64,000 nucleotides of DNA from Superficieibacter sp. HKU1 (GTDB taxonomy: Bacteria; Pseudomonadota; Gammaproteobacteria; Enterobacterales; Enterobacteriaceae): NCBI RefSeq assembly GCF_029319185.1, contig NZ_CP119754.1, positions 2,604,001-2,668,000 on the forward strand. The letters run 5' to 3'. This document shows positions 8,286 through 15,563 of the stretch, one piece after another; the first letter of the stretch is position 1, and the number at the start of each line of letters is the position of its first letter. The notes beneath the pieces were generated by a model. It did not search any database, was not told the DNA's origin, and saw nothing but the letters and a program-made list of their open reading frames with translations. The translations under genes were made by a program, and so were the position numbers.

Positions 8286-8571
8286 AGTGATGTTTCCATT
8301 ACTCAGCGTTGCAACGTTCACTCATCATACCAGAGCTCCCGCGGGGCAGATAGCACGGTTAATCAATTAAAAAGGGATCGCGGTTTCATTTTTTAGCTTT
8401 TATTTCGTCGGCTGGCATAGCGATTTCTTATCCTTCGCTGGCAGCTTTGCCGTTTGATTTGACTTTCTGCATAGTAAGTACGCATTTATGCAATATTTTC
8501 CGTACTGCTAGTGGCGTCCTGAATGATTTCGTTTACACTGCGGTCTCTTAGCATGTTCCAGGGAAATGATT

Positions 8572-9102
8572 ATGTTGCGATTTTTAAACCAGTGCTCACG
8601 CGGTCGCGGAGCATGGTTGTTGATGGCGCTGACCGCCTTTGCGCTGGAAATGGTCGCGCTGTGGTTCCAGCACGTTATGCTGCTCAAGCCCTGCGTGCTG
8701 TGTATTTATGAACGTAGCGCGCTGTTCGGGGTGATGGGTGCGGGTCTGGTTGGTGCGATAGCGCCTAAAACGCCGCTGCGCTATGTCGCGCTCCTCATCT
8801 GGCTGTATAGCGCCTGGCGCGGTGTCCAGCTGGCGTGGGAACACACCATGATCCAGCTGCATCCGTCGCCGTTCCAGACCTGCGACTTTGCCGCACGCTT
8901 CCCGAGCTGGTTGCCGCTGGATAAGTGGCTACCGCAGGTGTTTGTTGCTTCCGGCGACTGTGCCGAACGTCAATGGTCTTTCCTGACGCTGGAAATGCCG
9001 CAGTGGCTGGTCGGTATTTTTGCCGCGTACCTGGTTGTCGCCGTCCTGGTGCTGATAGCTCAGCCCTTTAAGCCGAAAAAACGCGATCTGTTTGGCCGTT
9101 AA
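8572..9102 (+). CDS. dsbB: Disulfide bond formation protein DsbB
   Basis: A 176-residue inner-membrane protein with four hydrophobic segments. Both catalytic pairs are present: Cys41/Cys44 in KPCVLCIYE, and the periplasmic Cys in QTCDF plus the Cys in SGDCAER. It reoxidises DsbA and passes electrons to quinones. Translation is placed at MLRFLNQC to match E. coli; an ATG two codons upstream (MIMLRF) is also possible. It is followed by a strong terminator and is convergent with umuC. Confidence 0.97.
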   Translation: MLRFLNQCSRGRGAWLLMALTAFALEMVALWFQHVMLLKPCVLCIYERSALFGVMGAGLVGAIAPKTPLRYVALLIWLYSAWRGVQLAWEHTMIQLHPSPFQTCDFAARFPSWLPLDKWLPQVFVASGDCAERQWSFLTLEMPQWLVGIFAAYLVVAVLVLIAQPFKPKKRDLFGR

Positions 9103-9131
9103 TTCTGCCTGACCTGCACTCCCCGTTAGTC

Positions 9132-9165
9132 AGCCCGGCAAGCGCAACGCTGCCGGGCTTTTTTT
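9132..9165 (+). terminator. Rho-independent terminator after dsbB
   Basis: Stem agcccggca/tgccgggct with a short loop is followed by seven T residues. It lies between dsbB and the convergent umuC and could act in both directions only weakly, since the T-run is on the dsbB strand. Confidence 0.85.
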
Positions 9166-9166
9166 G

Positions 9167-10438
9167 TTACCTCAGGCGCACACGCGGTAAATCAGAAAAG
9201 CGCGTGGTATAGCGTGGCGAGAGCATTTCACGCTTCATCTGCCACTGCTGTTCAATGCCCTGCCCGGCAAAAAATAGCGTTCCTTTCCCCTGCTTCTTAT
9301 TCAGCGCATCCAGTACCGCCATCAGCGGCTCGCTATTGACGCGCGGCGCATTGCTGTCAAACAGGTTGAGCTGCGCCACCCCCTGGCTGAAAAAGTCGCT
9401 GAGCATAACGCCCGCTTTCTGATAGCGATGCCCTTCCCGCCAGATGGCGTCAAGACACTTTATGGCCGCGTCGATGATGTCGCGCGTATCCTGGGTGGGA
9501 ACGTGAATACGCACGGAAGCGCTGTTGTCGTAGCGCGCGGGATACGGCTCGTAGGGTGAGGTTTTAATAAACACGGAAATAAAGCGGCAGTATTGATGCT
9601 GACCGCGCATTCTTTCAGCGGCCCGGGAGGCATAGCTGCTTACCGCTTCACGCATCGGCTGATAATCGCTTAAACGCTCGCCAAATGAGCGGGAGCACAT
9701 GATCTCCTGCTTTTCAGGGATGAATTCGTCTATTTGCAGGCAGGGTTCGCCGCGCAGTTCACGGACGGTTCTTTCCAGAATGACGCTAAAATGTTTTCTG
9801 ATAAAGCGGATATCTGCATCGGCCAGTTGCAGCACATTTTCGATACCCATTATCGCCAGTTTTTTAGCAATCCGCCTGCCCACGCCCCATACTTCGTCAA
9901 CCGGCAGGTGGGCCATCAGTTTACGCTGGCGTACGGGATTTGACAGGTCGACCACCCCGCCGGTTTGCGGCCATTTTTTAGCGGCATGGTTTGCCAGCTT
10001 AGCCAGCGTTTTCGTCGGAGCGATGCCCACGCCGACGGTTAAATGCGTTCTCTGGCGCAGGATGTTCCGCACGTCGATGCCAAACTCCGTCAGATCCCGG
10101 CAGTGGTTCACCCCGGTCAGATCGCAGAAAGCCTCATCGATACTGTAAATCTCAATACCGGGCATGATGTCCTCCAGAATCGACATCACCCGCTGACTCA
10201 TGTCGGCGTAAAGCTCATAATTGCTGCTGAAAACTGCAATCCGGTGCTGCTGAAAAAGCGCACGTTGCTTAAAGTACGGCTCTCCCATTTTAATCCCCAG
10301 CCGCGCGGCCTCGGCGCTGCGGGCAATAACGCAACCGTCGTTATTTGACAGCACCACCACGGGCCACCCTTTTAAATCGGGTCGGAAAACCGTCTCGCAG
10401 CTGGCATAAAAAGAATTTACATCCACCAGCGCAAACAT
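9167..10438 (-). CDS. umuC: DNA polymerase V catalytic subunit UmuC
   Basis: A 423-residue Y-family polymerase. The start MFALVDVNSFYASCE carries the first catalytic Asp, and YSIDEAFCDL carries the second acidic pair (SIDE motif). A helix-hairpin-helix region follows (VWGVGRRIAKKL) and a little-finger domain lies at the C-terminus, including a QLNLFD beta-clamp-binding peptide near residue 360. With UmuD'2 it forms Pol V for error-prone lesion bypass in the SOS response. It starts two bases after the umuD stop, so the two are translationally linked. Confidence 0.97.
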   Translation of the reverse strand: MFALVDVNSFYASCETVFRPDLKGWPVVVLSNNDGCVIARSAEAARLGIKMGEPYFKQRALFQQHRIAVFSSNYELYADMSQRVMSILEDIMPGIEIYSIDEAFCDLTGVNHCRDLTEFGIDVRNILRQRTHLTVGVGIAPTKTLAKLANHAAKKWPQTGGVVDLSNPVRQRKLMAHLPVDEVWGVGRRIAKKLAIMGIENVLQLADADIRFIRKHFSVILERTVRELRGEPCLQIDEFIPEKQEIMCSRSFGERLSDYQPMREAVSSYASRAAERMRGQHQYCRFISVFIKTSPYEPYPARYDNSASVRIHVPTQDTRDIIDAAIKCLDAIWREGHRYQKAGVMLSDFFSQGVAQLNLFDSNAPRVNSEPLMAVLDALNKKQGKGTLFFAGQGIEQQWQMKREMLSPRYTTRFSDLPRVRLR

Positions 10439-10440
10439 GG

Positions 10441-10857
10441 TCAGCCTGTCGCTTTGACGATGTAAGTCACGACGCCGAATATTTCCAGCACCTCGTCACA
10501 GCCAATCAGGATAGGAACGTAGGCTTTATTGAGCGGATTTAAGCGGATGACCGGACGTAACTGGAGTTGTTTTACCGTAAACTCGCCTTCTACCGAGGCA
10601 ATAACGATGTCGCCATGTTCGGCTGTTCTTGAACTATCGACGATCAGTAAATCCCCGTCGCTAATTCCTCCTTCAATCATTGAGTCACCGGAAGCGCGGA
10701 CAAAATAGGTGGCGCTGGGATGGTGGATCATCAGTTCATTAAGATCGATGCGCTGTTCGACATAGTCCTGCGCAGGCGAGGGAAAACCGCACTGGACCAG
10801 GTCACTAAACAAGGGCAGCAAAACGACCGGACGCAGTTCCGCTGGTTGAATAAACAT
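10441..10857 (-). CDS. umuD: Pol V accessory subunit UmuD
   Basis: A 138-residue LexA/UmuD-type S24 peptidase. The self-cleavage site is Cys23-Gly24 (VQC-GFPSP), the nucleophile is Ser59 in ASGDSM, and the general base is Lys96 in EFTVKQLQ. RecA-stimulated cleavage removes the N-terminal arm to give UmuD', the active Pol V partner. I chose the ATG giving MFIQPAEL, nine bases after GAGGTG; a GTG four codons upstream overlaps that ribosome site. A LexA box sits 23 bases upstream. Confidence 0.96.
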   Translation of the reverse strand: MFIQPAELRPVVLLPLFSDLVQCGFPSPAQDYVEQRIDLNELMIHHPSATYFVRASGDSMIEGGISDGDLLIVDSSRTAEHGDIVIASVEGEFTVKQLQLRPVIRLNPLNKAYVPILIGCDEVLEIFGVVTYIVKATG

Positions 10858-10879
10858 CAAAATGAACACCTCAATAAAT

Positions 10880-10899
10880 TACTGTATATTTAAACAGTA
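10880..10899. promoter_or_regulatory. LexA box of umuDC
   Basis: The sequence tactgtatatttaaacagta matches the CTGT-N8-ACAG SOS consensus exactly, with the flanking TA pairs also conserved. It lies 23 bp upstream of the umuD ATG. E. coli umuDC is one of the most tightly LexA-repressed operons. Confidence 0.95.
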
Positions 10900-11496
10900 A
10901 TTTGAGTTACCTTCGAGATCAAGACAGGGAATAACTATTAATTTCTGACACTGAACGAAGCCATTCACGAAAGCGGTGAAAAACCGCTCAACGAATACCC
11001 TCAGGCGATACTCACTCCTCTTCTTGTAACGGCGAAACGGGATAAGATGCATACAGGTAAAAATCCAGTTTATACCGCCAGTTCTGTTGAAATTATAAAA
11101 AAATTTAACAATATACGTAAAACCTATGGCCAGACTCCCAATCTCTGCCATTTTTTCCCATTATCGCAGACGAAACATCACGGCACGATTAGTAAGGCTG
11201 GTAATTAAAAACGGCCTGAAAAAAAGGCTAACCTGTAAGCAAAAGTAAGCAGCATCAAATTTACAGGGAAAATTAAAATACCAATAAAAATAATATTGCT
11301 TAAAAAAGGTGTGTTTTTCATATTGTTATAAATGAGTGTTTCCTCAGCGAAGCGGCAATATCTACTAAGCGAAGCGGTAATTAAATGTTTGTGGTAATTT
11401 GACGGCCTGTATTTTTAGACTAACTTTAAGTACTGAAAGCAGTCGATATGCATCATAAGTATCGATTATATGTCTAACATACAGTGGAGATATATT
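10900..11496. other. 597-bp AT-rich interval without a recognisable gene
   Basis: The segment between the LexA box and the KGG gene is AT-rich and shows only short unsupported frames on both strands. A 9-base motif agcgaagcgg recurs near 11346 and 11369. It should hold the KGG gene promoter in its right end. E. coli has hlyE near this junction; no trace is visible. Confidence 0.6.
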
Positions 11497-11670
11497 ATGG
11501 CTGAACATCGTGGTGGTTCCGGTAACTTTAAAGACGATCCGCAGAAAGCTTCCGAAGCCGGTAAGAAAGGTGGACAAAGCAGCGGCGGCGGCGGTAACTT
11601 CAAAGACGATCCGCAGAAAGCTTCTGAAGCCGGTAAAAAAGGCGGTCAGAGCAGCGGCGGTAAAAAATAA
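11497..11670 (+). CDS. KGG-motif stress-induced protein (YciG/YmdF family)
   Basis: A 57-residue hydrophilic, glycine- and lysine-rich protein made of two copies of GNFKDDPQKASEAGKKGGQS. This is the KGG (stress-induced acidophilic repeat) motif of E. coli YciG, YmdF and WrbA-linked proteins. GGAGA lies seven bases before the ATG. The two DNA repeats are almost identical, so the duplication is recent or kept homogeneous. Family members are RpoS-dependent, and YciG affects swarming. The next gene is a broken yciE-like relic, so the locus looks like what remains of a yciGFE-type operon. Confidence 0.9.
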   Translation: MAEHRGGSGNFKDDPQKASEAGKKGGQSSGGGGNFKDDPQKASEAGKKGGQSSGGKK

Positions 11671-11862
11671 GGCTGCTGAATAACGCTTGAAAGCAATGTA
11701 AATTTATAACTGAAAATACATTATTTTTATAGCTGCAATGGCGAGTCGTTATTGGCTCGCCAGATTCAAAATCTCCCCTCCTTGCCGTAATTTCACGCCA
11801 TAAAACCAGTAATAAGTTATTCCTTTTTATTACGGTTATTCAACTTATCCCGGAGAATGATC

Positions 11863-12000
11863 ATGACTAATCAAGAAAATTATCTTGACTGGTTACGTGA
11901 CGCGCACACCATGGAAAAATGGGCGCTGGATCATCTTCCCGACGTAACGCAGCAGTTTCTTCTATGCTCTGAAGCGCCCGGTGTTGAAGCCAAAAAGTAA
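11863..12000 (+). pseudogene. Internally deleted yciE-like ferritin-fold relic
   Basis: A 45-codon frame keeps the start NYLDWLRDAHTMEK and the end WALDHLPDVTQQFL...GVEAKK of the roughly 165-residue DUF892 ferritin-like YciE proteins, but the middle (about 120 residues, all the helical bundle) is gone and the ends are fused in frame. A good ribosome site (cggaga) precedes the ATG. The remaining peptide cannot form the four-helix bundle. It follows the KGG gene, as yciE follows yciG and yciF in the stress operon; yciF is completely missing. Recognition rests on remembered YciE sequence. Confidence 0.72.
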
Positions 12001-12030
12001 TCGCAACGGTTTACCGCTAACAAAAGAAAA

Positions 12031-12058
12031 GGTCACGCCTGAGCGTGACCTTTATTTA
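12031..12058 (+). terminator. Intrinsic terminator after the yciE relic
   Basis: An 8-bp perfect stem ggtcacgc/gcgtgacc with loop ctga is followed by tttattta. It ends the KGG gene/yciE-relic transcript. Confidence 0.85.
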
Positions 12059-12829
12059 TATGTTTTAGTGGGCCTTAAAAAAAGCAATGCGACAGGAGCC
12101 ACCCAGTGCATTACTTTAATGCCGACTAAAACAACTCTGCCGCCTGGTGTTGGCGTAACAGCAGAGTCAGGTGAAATCTTACGCGCATAAATAAATTTAT
12201 CAATCAAAACAATCATATTGATCGTCATAACCGATCAATAGTATAAAAAACAATCACCTTAAAAACTTTCACGTTCGCTCACGATTGATTTCTGTTAGTT
12301 ATCATTAACCATCATAAATATTTCATTGGTTATCATTTTTCACGACAGGGTTAACAATTTTAGTTAAAGCAAGAAAACGGGCTTCTCTGCCTTCACTGGC
12401 ATCAGAAAGCGCTGAAGCGGCTGCCGGACATGGCTGAATAATGTGCAGATTTAACCTATTATCTGGTCACTTTTATATAACAGGGTAATAATTAAGCAAA
12501 TAAAAACCAATAACGCCAACAGGCCTTAAGGGTAGAAAAGTCTAAGAGGTTTACGTAAATCAGGGAAGTGAATAAAAATAAAATGGACTGACCTCGCGGA
12601 ATATTCCAACTAGCTACCAATCCATGGCGACGAGGTCAGTGCGCTGGATAATATACAGTCCATTACTACTATTTTTAGCTCTGCGTGCTTAGCAAAGCTA
12701 ATTTTAAACAATTAATAAAAAAAGCGTCATTTATTCAAAATGTCATTCAACGCGTTGATCGAATAATCATCGATTCTTTTAGATGATACTTAAGACACCC
12801 TATCAGGTACAAGAATAAATCCATAAAGA
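12059..12829. other. 770-bp AT-rich interval without a clear gene
   Basis: No frame with a credible ribosome site was found on either strand. The stretch is rich in A/T runs, with dispersed ttatcatt and gttaac motifs, and resembles H-NS-bound horizontally acquired DNA. The only marked structure is the inverted repeat at 12587-12640, described separately. Confidence 0.55.
12587..12640. repeat. 10-bp inverted repeat spanning 54 bp
   Basis: Arms actgacctcg (12587-12596) and cgaggtcagt (12631-12640) are perfect complements. Between them lies the palindrome ggaatattcc (12598-12607). No T-run follows, so it is not an ordinary terminator. It may be part of a structured RNA, a small nonautonomous element or an operator. 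Confidence 0.55.
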
Positions 12830-12864
12830 CATCCTCAGGTCTTTCTCATGCTGACCTGAGGATG
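12830..12864 (-). terminator. Hairpin downstream of the 46-residue protein gene
   Basis: Perfect 11-bp arms catcctcaggt and acctgaggatg are separated by a 13-base loop. Read on the minus strand, the hairpin lies just after the stop at 12870 and is followed by tcttta, so it probably ends that transcript. Confidence 0.7.
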
Positions 12865-12869
12865 ACGAT

Positions 12870-13010
12870 TTACTTATCTTTATAAGGGTCTTCTTTATGA
12901 TCGTTACTGCTATCACGCGTGCGCGGGATCTCACCGTGATCTTTTGGGTTACCGGTGACCGGACGGTCCTCTTCTTTTTTGCGATCGCGGTCGGCGTGGT
13001 GCTGGCTCAT
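12870..13010 (-). CDS. Hypothetical 46-residue highly charged protein
   Basis: The frame starts MSQHHADRDRKKEEDRP and ends KEDPYKDK. It is preceded by GGAGGAAGTGAA, a near-ideal ribosome site, and followed by a strong hairpin, which together support real expression. The protein is almost entirely charged or polar (His, Asp, Arg, Lys, Glu, Pro) with no hydrophobic core, so it is probably disordered. I do not recognise a family. It lies among small stress-type genes (KGG protein, zinc-ribbon protein), which suggests a stationary-phase or stress role by context only. Confidence 0.75.
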   Translation of the reverse strand: MSQHHADRDRKKEEDRPVTGNPKDHGEIPRTRDSSNDHKEDPYKDK

Positions 13011-13156
13011 TTCACTTCCTCCATTTAGCCTGTGTTAGTAAAGCCTGGAAGAAAAAACACGTTTTAACAAGAAATTATCATTATAATGAAGGCCGATTCT
13101 GACATCTGACAACCGAAACCGACTAAATACAATACCCTGCTGGTTGAGGCATTTTC

Positions 13157-13492
13157 TTACCACGTCAATGTTCTGCGTTTCCATACGGTAACGTTTTTCT
13201 TTTTTTCCTGTGCCAGCAATGTGCGATTAACCGAGAACCACGCCGCCAGTGATAACAATACGCAGATTGCCGCCAGGAGCCACACATGCTCGATAAAAAA
13301 GAACGCCAGCAAAAATACCGCGGCAGGAACAGCCGCTGCGATACCGGCCAGCATTCGTATTTTTGTGCGGGCTTCGCGCGAGACATAGTTATTTATTTTA
13401 TGAGCATGGCAATGCTCACAAACCTTAGCCTCGCTGGGGATAAGCTCATTGCACGAAGGGCAATGAGTATAGGCTATGGGTGCTTCTGTCAT
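13157..13492 (-). CDS. Zinc-ribbon double membrane-helix protein, unknown function
   Basis: A 111-residue protein. The N-terminal CPSC...CEHC motif (residues 11-14 and 26-29) is a four-cysteine zinc ribbon. Two hydrophobic segments follow: MLAGIAAAVPAAVFLLAFFF and VWLLAAICVLLSLAAWF. A basic tail follows. The start giving MTEAPIAY is chosen because GGGAGAG lies six bases upstream; an 11-codon extension has no ribosome site. It is probably an inner-membrane protein with its zinc ribbon in the cytoplasm. I do not recognise a named homologue. Confidence 0.75.
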   Translation of the reverse strand: MTEAPIAYTHCPSCNELIPSEAKVCEHCHAHKINNYVSREARTKIRMLAGIAAAVPAAVFLLAFFFIEHVWLLAAICVLLSLAAWFSVNRTLLAQEKKKNVTVWKRRTLTW

Positions 13493-14045
13493 ATTTCTCT
13501 CCCGATGCGATGAGTTACTTTTCAATTTTTAAATTGGAACTCAATACTACATTTTTTTTACCGCGCTTTTTTTAGAAGCGCACGAAAGGTAAATAAACAT
13601 AGTTCATTGCAAGAGCACGACAATTGCTGATGTAATCAAAATAATGCTTTTATAACAACAGGTTAATCTTTACCTTCGTTATAAAAAACAGATCTTAGCT
13701 GGTTATTTTTTAAGAAAATTCTAGCATTTCAAGGGATTATTATTTCAGTGTTCATGGCAGCTAATATCCAATGCATTGTAAATTGATTTCCCTGTCAACG
13801 TCCAACACCTTTTAAATCGTAGCCGCACTTTTCCTACCATAAATGGTGGATGAATTCATTTACTCTTTCATTCGAAGGCGGGTAACGGCTATAAAGAGTG
13901 ACTCAGAAGAGGTACAGAAACAAAAAGCATATAGCCAAAAAAAGATACATATAGATTAGTCTTATATTCAAAGTTATAGTGACATCTTCCGGCGGTGTCG
14001 TCAGAGGATGAAACATCAGACATGTATTTCATTCAGGAGAGAATA
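13493..14045. other. 553-bp AT-rich intergenic interval
   Basis: It lies between two divergent small-protein genes and should hold both promoters. A long T/A stretch near 13550-13575 and caag/atta-rich DNA are seen, but no frame with ribosome site, no hairpin with T-run and no obvious operator. Confidence 0.5.
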
Positions 14046-14207
14046 ATGTCCACGTTTGCTATCATCGCGATACCCTTTTTTGTCGTTTCGGTCGTTTTTC
14101 TGTTGTTAGCCTTCCGGCAGAGACAAAAGGTCTGGTTTATCCTCGGCGGCGTATTTATGGCGTCCTCGCTGGTTAATGCGGTGATAGGAATGGCGGTACA
14201 ACATTAA
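14046..14207 (+). CDS. Hypothetical 53-residue membrane protein
   Basis: The frame starts MSTFAIIAIPFFVVSVVFLL, has a short basic loop (RQRQK), and a second hydrophobic segment WFILGGVFMASSLVNAVIGM. This gives two predicted membrane helices with a cytoplasmic loop. AGGAGA lies six bases before the ATG. The stop is 19 bases before yoaK, so the two are probably cotranscribed. I do not recognise a named family. Confidence 0.72.
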   Translation: MSTFAIIAIPFFVVSVVFLLLAFRQRQKVWFILGGVFMASSLVNAVIGMAVQH

Positions 14208-14226
14208 CGTTTATAACAGGGGATTT

Positions 14227-14325
14227 ATGAGATTAGGTATTGCTTTTCCAGTGGTCATCTTTTTTGTGGCGGTAGCGTTTCTGACGTGGTTTGTTGTTGG
14301 CGGCTATGCCACGCCAGGCTCATAA
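14227..14325 (+). CDS. yoaK: Small membrane protein YoaK
   Basis: A 32-residue single-helix protein, MRLGIAFPVVIFF...GGYATPGS, close in sequence and equal in length to E. coli YoaK, one of the experimentally detected small inner-membrane proteins. Its function is unknown. GGGG lies about six bases before the ATG. Its E. coli partner yoaJ is not seen next to it; instead it follows the 53-residue membrane protein. Confidence 0.82.
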   Translation: MRLGIAFPVVIFFVAVAFLTWFVVGGYATPGS

Positions 14326-14329
14326 CGCT

Positions 14330-14884
14330 ATGCAGCTAACCAGCACGCGATTACTGTTAAGACCATTGACTACCGGGGATGCCGACGATCTTTATCGTAT
14401 TTACGGCGATCCTGAAACAAATACGTTTAACCCCGTCGGTCCCTATCCCAGTCTTCATTATGCGCAACAACGGCTCGCCGTATGGATAGCGGAATACGAG
14501 CGATATGGTTATGGCAACTGGGCTATCGCGTTGCGTGAAACGCCGGCACGGATCGTGGGTTTTGCCGGGATAACGGTCAGGGAGCTTGATGGCGCGTTGA
14601 CGCATAATCTGGGCTATCGTTTCTCGCCTGAGACATGGGGGAAAGGCATCGCCAGCGAATTTTGCCATTTCGCCGTGCGCTACGCGTTTACCACACTTGA
14701 TTTGCACGAGCTAACCGCGGTGGTCAGGCCCGCACATCTGGCCTCACAGCGGGTGCTGGAAAAAGCAGGCATGATAAAAACCGCGACGGTAAATGATGTT
14801 CCGGATGCGGCTCCCAGCCTGGTCTATCGCCTGACCTCGTTAAAATGGCGGGAATATTGTTCACGCCAGCCTGGCGGCAGGTAA
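14330..14884 (+). CDS. GNAT-family N-acetyltransferase (RimJ/RimL-like)
   Basis: A 184-residue acetyltransferase starting MQLTSTRLLLRPLTTGDADD. The GNAT core shows the beta-bulge region GYRFSPETWGKGIASEF, where the acetyl-CoA pyrophosphate-binding loop lies, and the terminal LASQRVLEKAGM motif. Such proteins acetylate protein N-termini or small amines; the substrate here is unknown. The start is uncertain: the ATG lies only four bases after the yoaK stop and has a weak ribosome site, suggesting translational coupling. It is convergent with bdcR. Confidence 0.85.
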   Translation: MQLTSTRLLLRPLTTGDADDLYRIYGDPETNTFNPVGPYPSLHYAQQRLAVWIAEYERYGYGNWAIALRETPARIVGFAGITVRELDGALTHNLGYRFSPETWGKGIASEFCHFAVRYAFTTLDLHELTAVVRPAHLASQRVLEKAGMIKTATVNDVPDAAPSLVYRLTSLKWREYCSRQPGGR

Positions 14885-14903
14885 CCGCCAATCCGCCAGA
14901 TCA

Positions 14904-15485
14904 TTACTGCTTTGCCAACGCCTGCCCTGCCAGGCGCGCAATCGCCTGCAAACGCTGTGAGTTATATCCTGCCCGTGATTTGGCTGAAAGGCCGGCCATA
15001 ACTGTTCCCACGAAGTCGGTAAGCCGCTCTGCATCCTCCGGGTGACGTTCGGCGATATAGCGGCGAATGAGCGTCTCGGCGGCGGAATGAAAACCGCAGG
15101 CGGCTTCACGAGCAGAAGGATCGTCGCAGTGCGTCCCTTCCAGCACCAGGCATCCCGCGGCATCAGGGTTGGCCGCATAAAGCGTGGCGGCCTCTTCCAG
15201 CACGCGAGCCAGGCATTCCGCAACCGGCCTGTCGGCGCGCAAGAGCGTCTGCAACGGGATGGCGCCAGTACAGGCATAGCGATCCAGCACCCGCGTATAC
15301 AACCCCATTTTGCTACCAAATGCCGCGTAAAAGCTCGGCGGCTTAATGCCGAAAGCGTCGGTAAGATCCGCAATGCTGACCGCATCATAGCCGCGTGAAT
15401 GAAATAATTGCTGAGCCGTCGCGATTGCCTCTTCGGGATCAAAGCGACGGGGACGGCCCGGAGTACGACCTAATTTTTTAGTCAT
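14904..15485 (-). CDS. bdcR: TetR-family repressor BdcR
   Basis: A 193-residue TetR regulator. The N-terminal HTH includes DAVSIADLTDAFGIKPPSFY, followed by a ligand-binding domain. It closely resembles E. coli BdcR in sequence and in its partner: it is divergent from a bdcA gene across a 78-bp interval with a large palindrome. BdcR represses bdcA. I chose the ATG giving MTKKLGRTPGRPRRF; longer in-frame extensions would run backwards through bdcA. In E. coli the pair lies in a different part of the chromosome. Confidence 0.9.
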   Translation of the reverse strand: MTKKLGRTPGRPRRFDPEEAIATAQQLFHSRGYDAVSIADLTDAFGIKPPSFYAAFGSKMGLYTRVLDRYACTGAIPLQTLLRADRPVAECLARVLEEAATLYAANPDAAGCLVLEGTHCDDPSAREAACGFHSAAETLIRRYIAERHPEDAERLTDFVGTVMAGLSAKSRAGYNSQRLQAIARLAGQALAKQ

Positions 15486-15517
15486 CGATACATAATTCCT
15501 TGACAGGCTTCTTCTCT

Positions 15518-15551
15518 GAATCATATTGTAACGGTCACTACAATATGATTC
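15518..15551. promoter_or_regulatory. Predicted BdcR operator between bdcR and bdcA
   Basis: Perfect 13-bp arms gaatcatattgta and tacaatatgattc flank an 8-bp spacer (acggtcac). The palindrome lies in the short divergent intergenic region, 12 bp before the bdcA ATG, which is ideal for a TetR dimer to repress both genes. Confidence 0.85.
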
Positions 15552-15563
15552 AAGGAAACGCGC

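Noticed and set aside
7566..8321. A longer FadR starting 12 codons upstream.
   Set aside because: The extension is not in known FadR proteins, and the ATG at 8285 gives exactly 239 residues.
10879..11151. A 90-codon frame on the minus strand upstream of umuD.
   Set aside because: It covers the LexA box and umuD promoter, has no ribosome site and no recognisable family.
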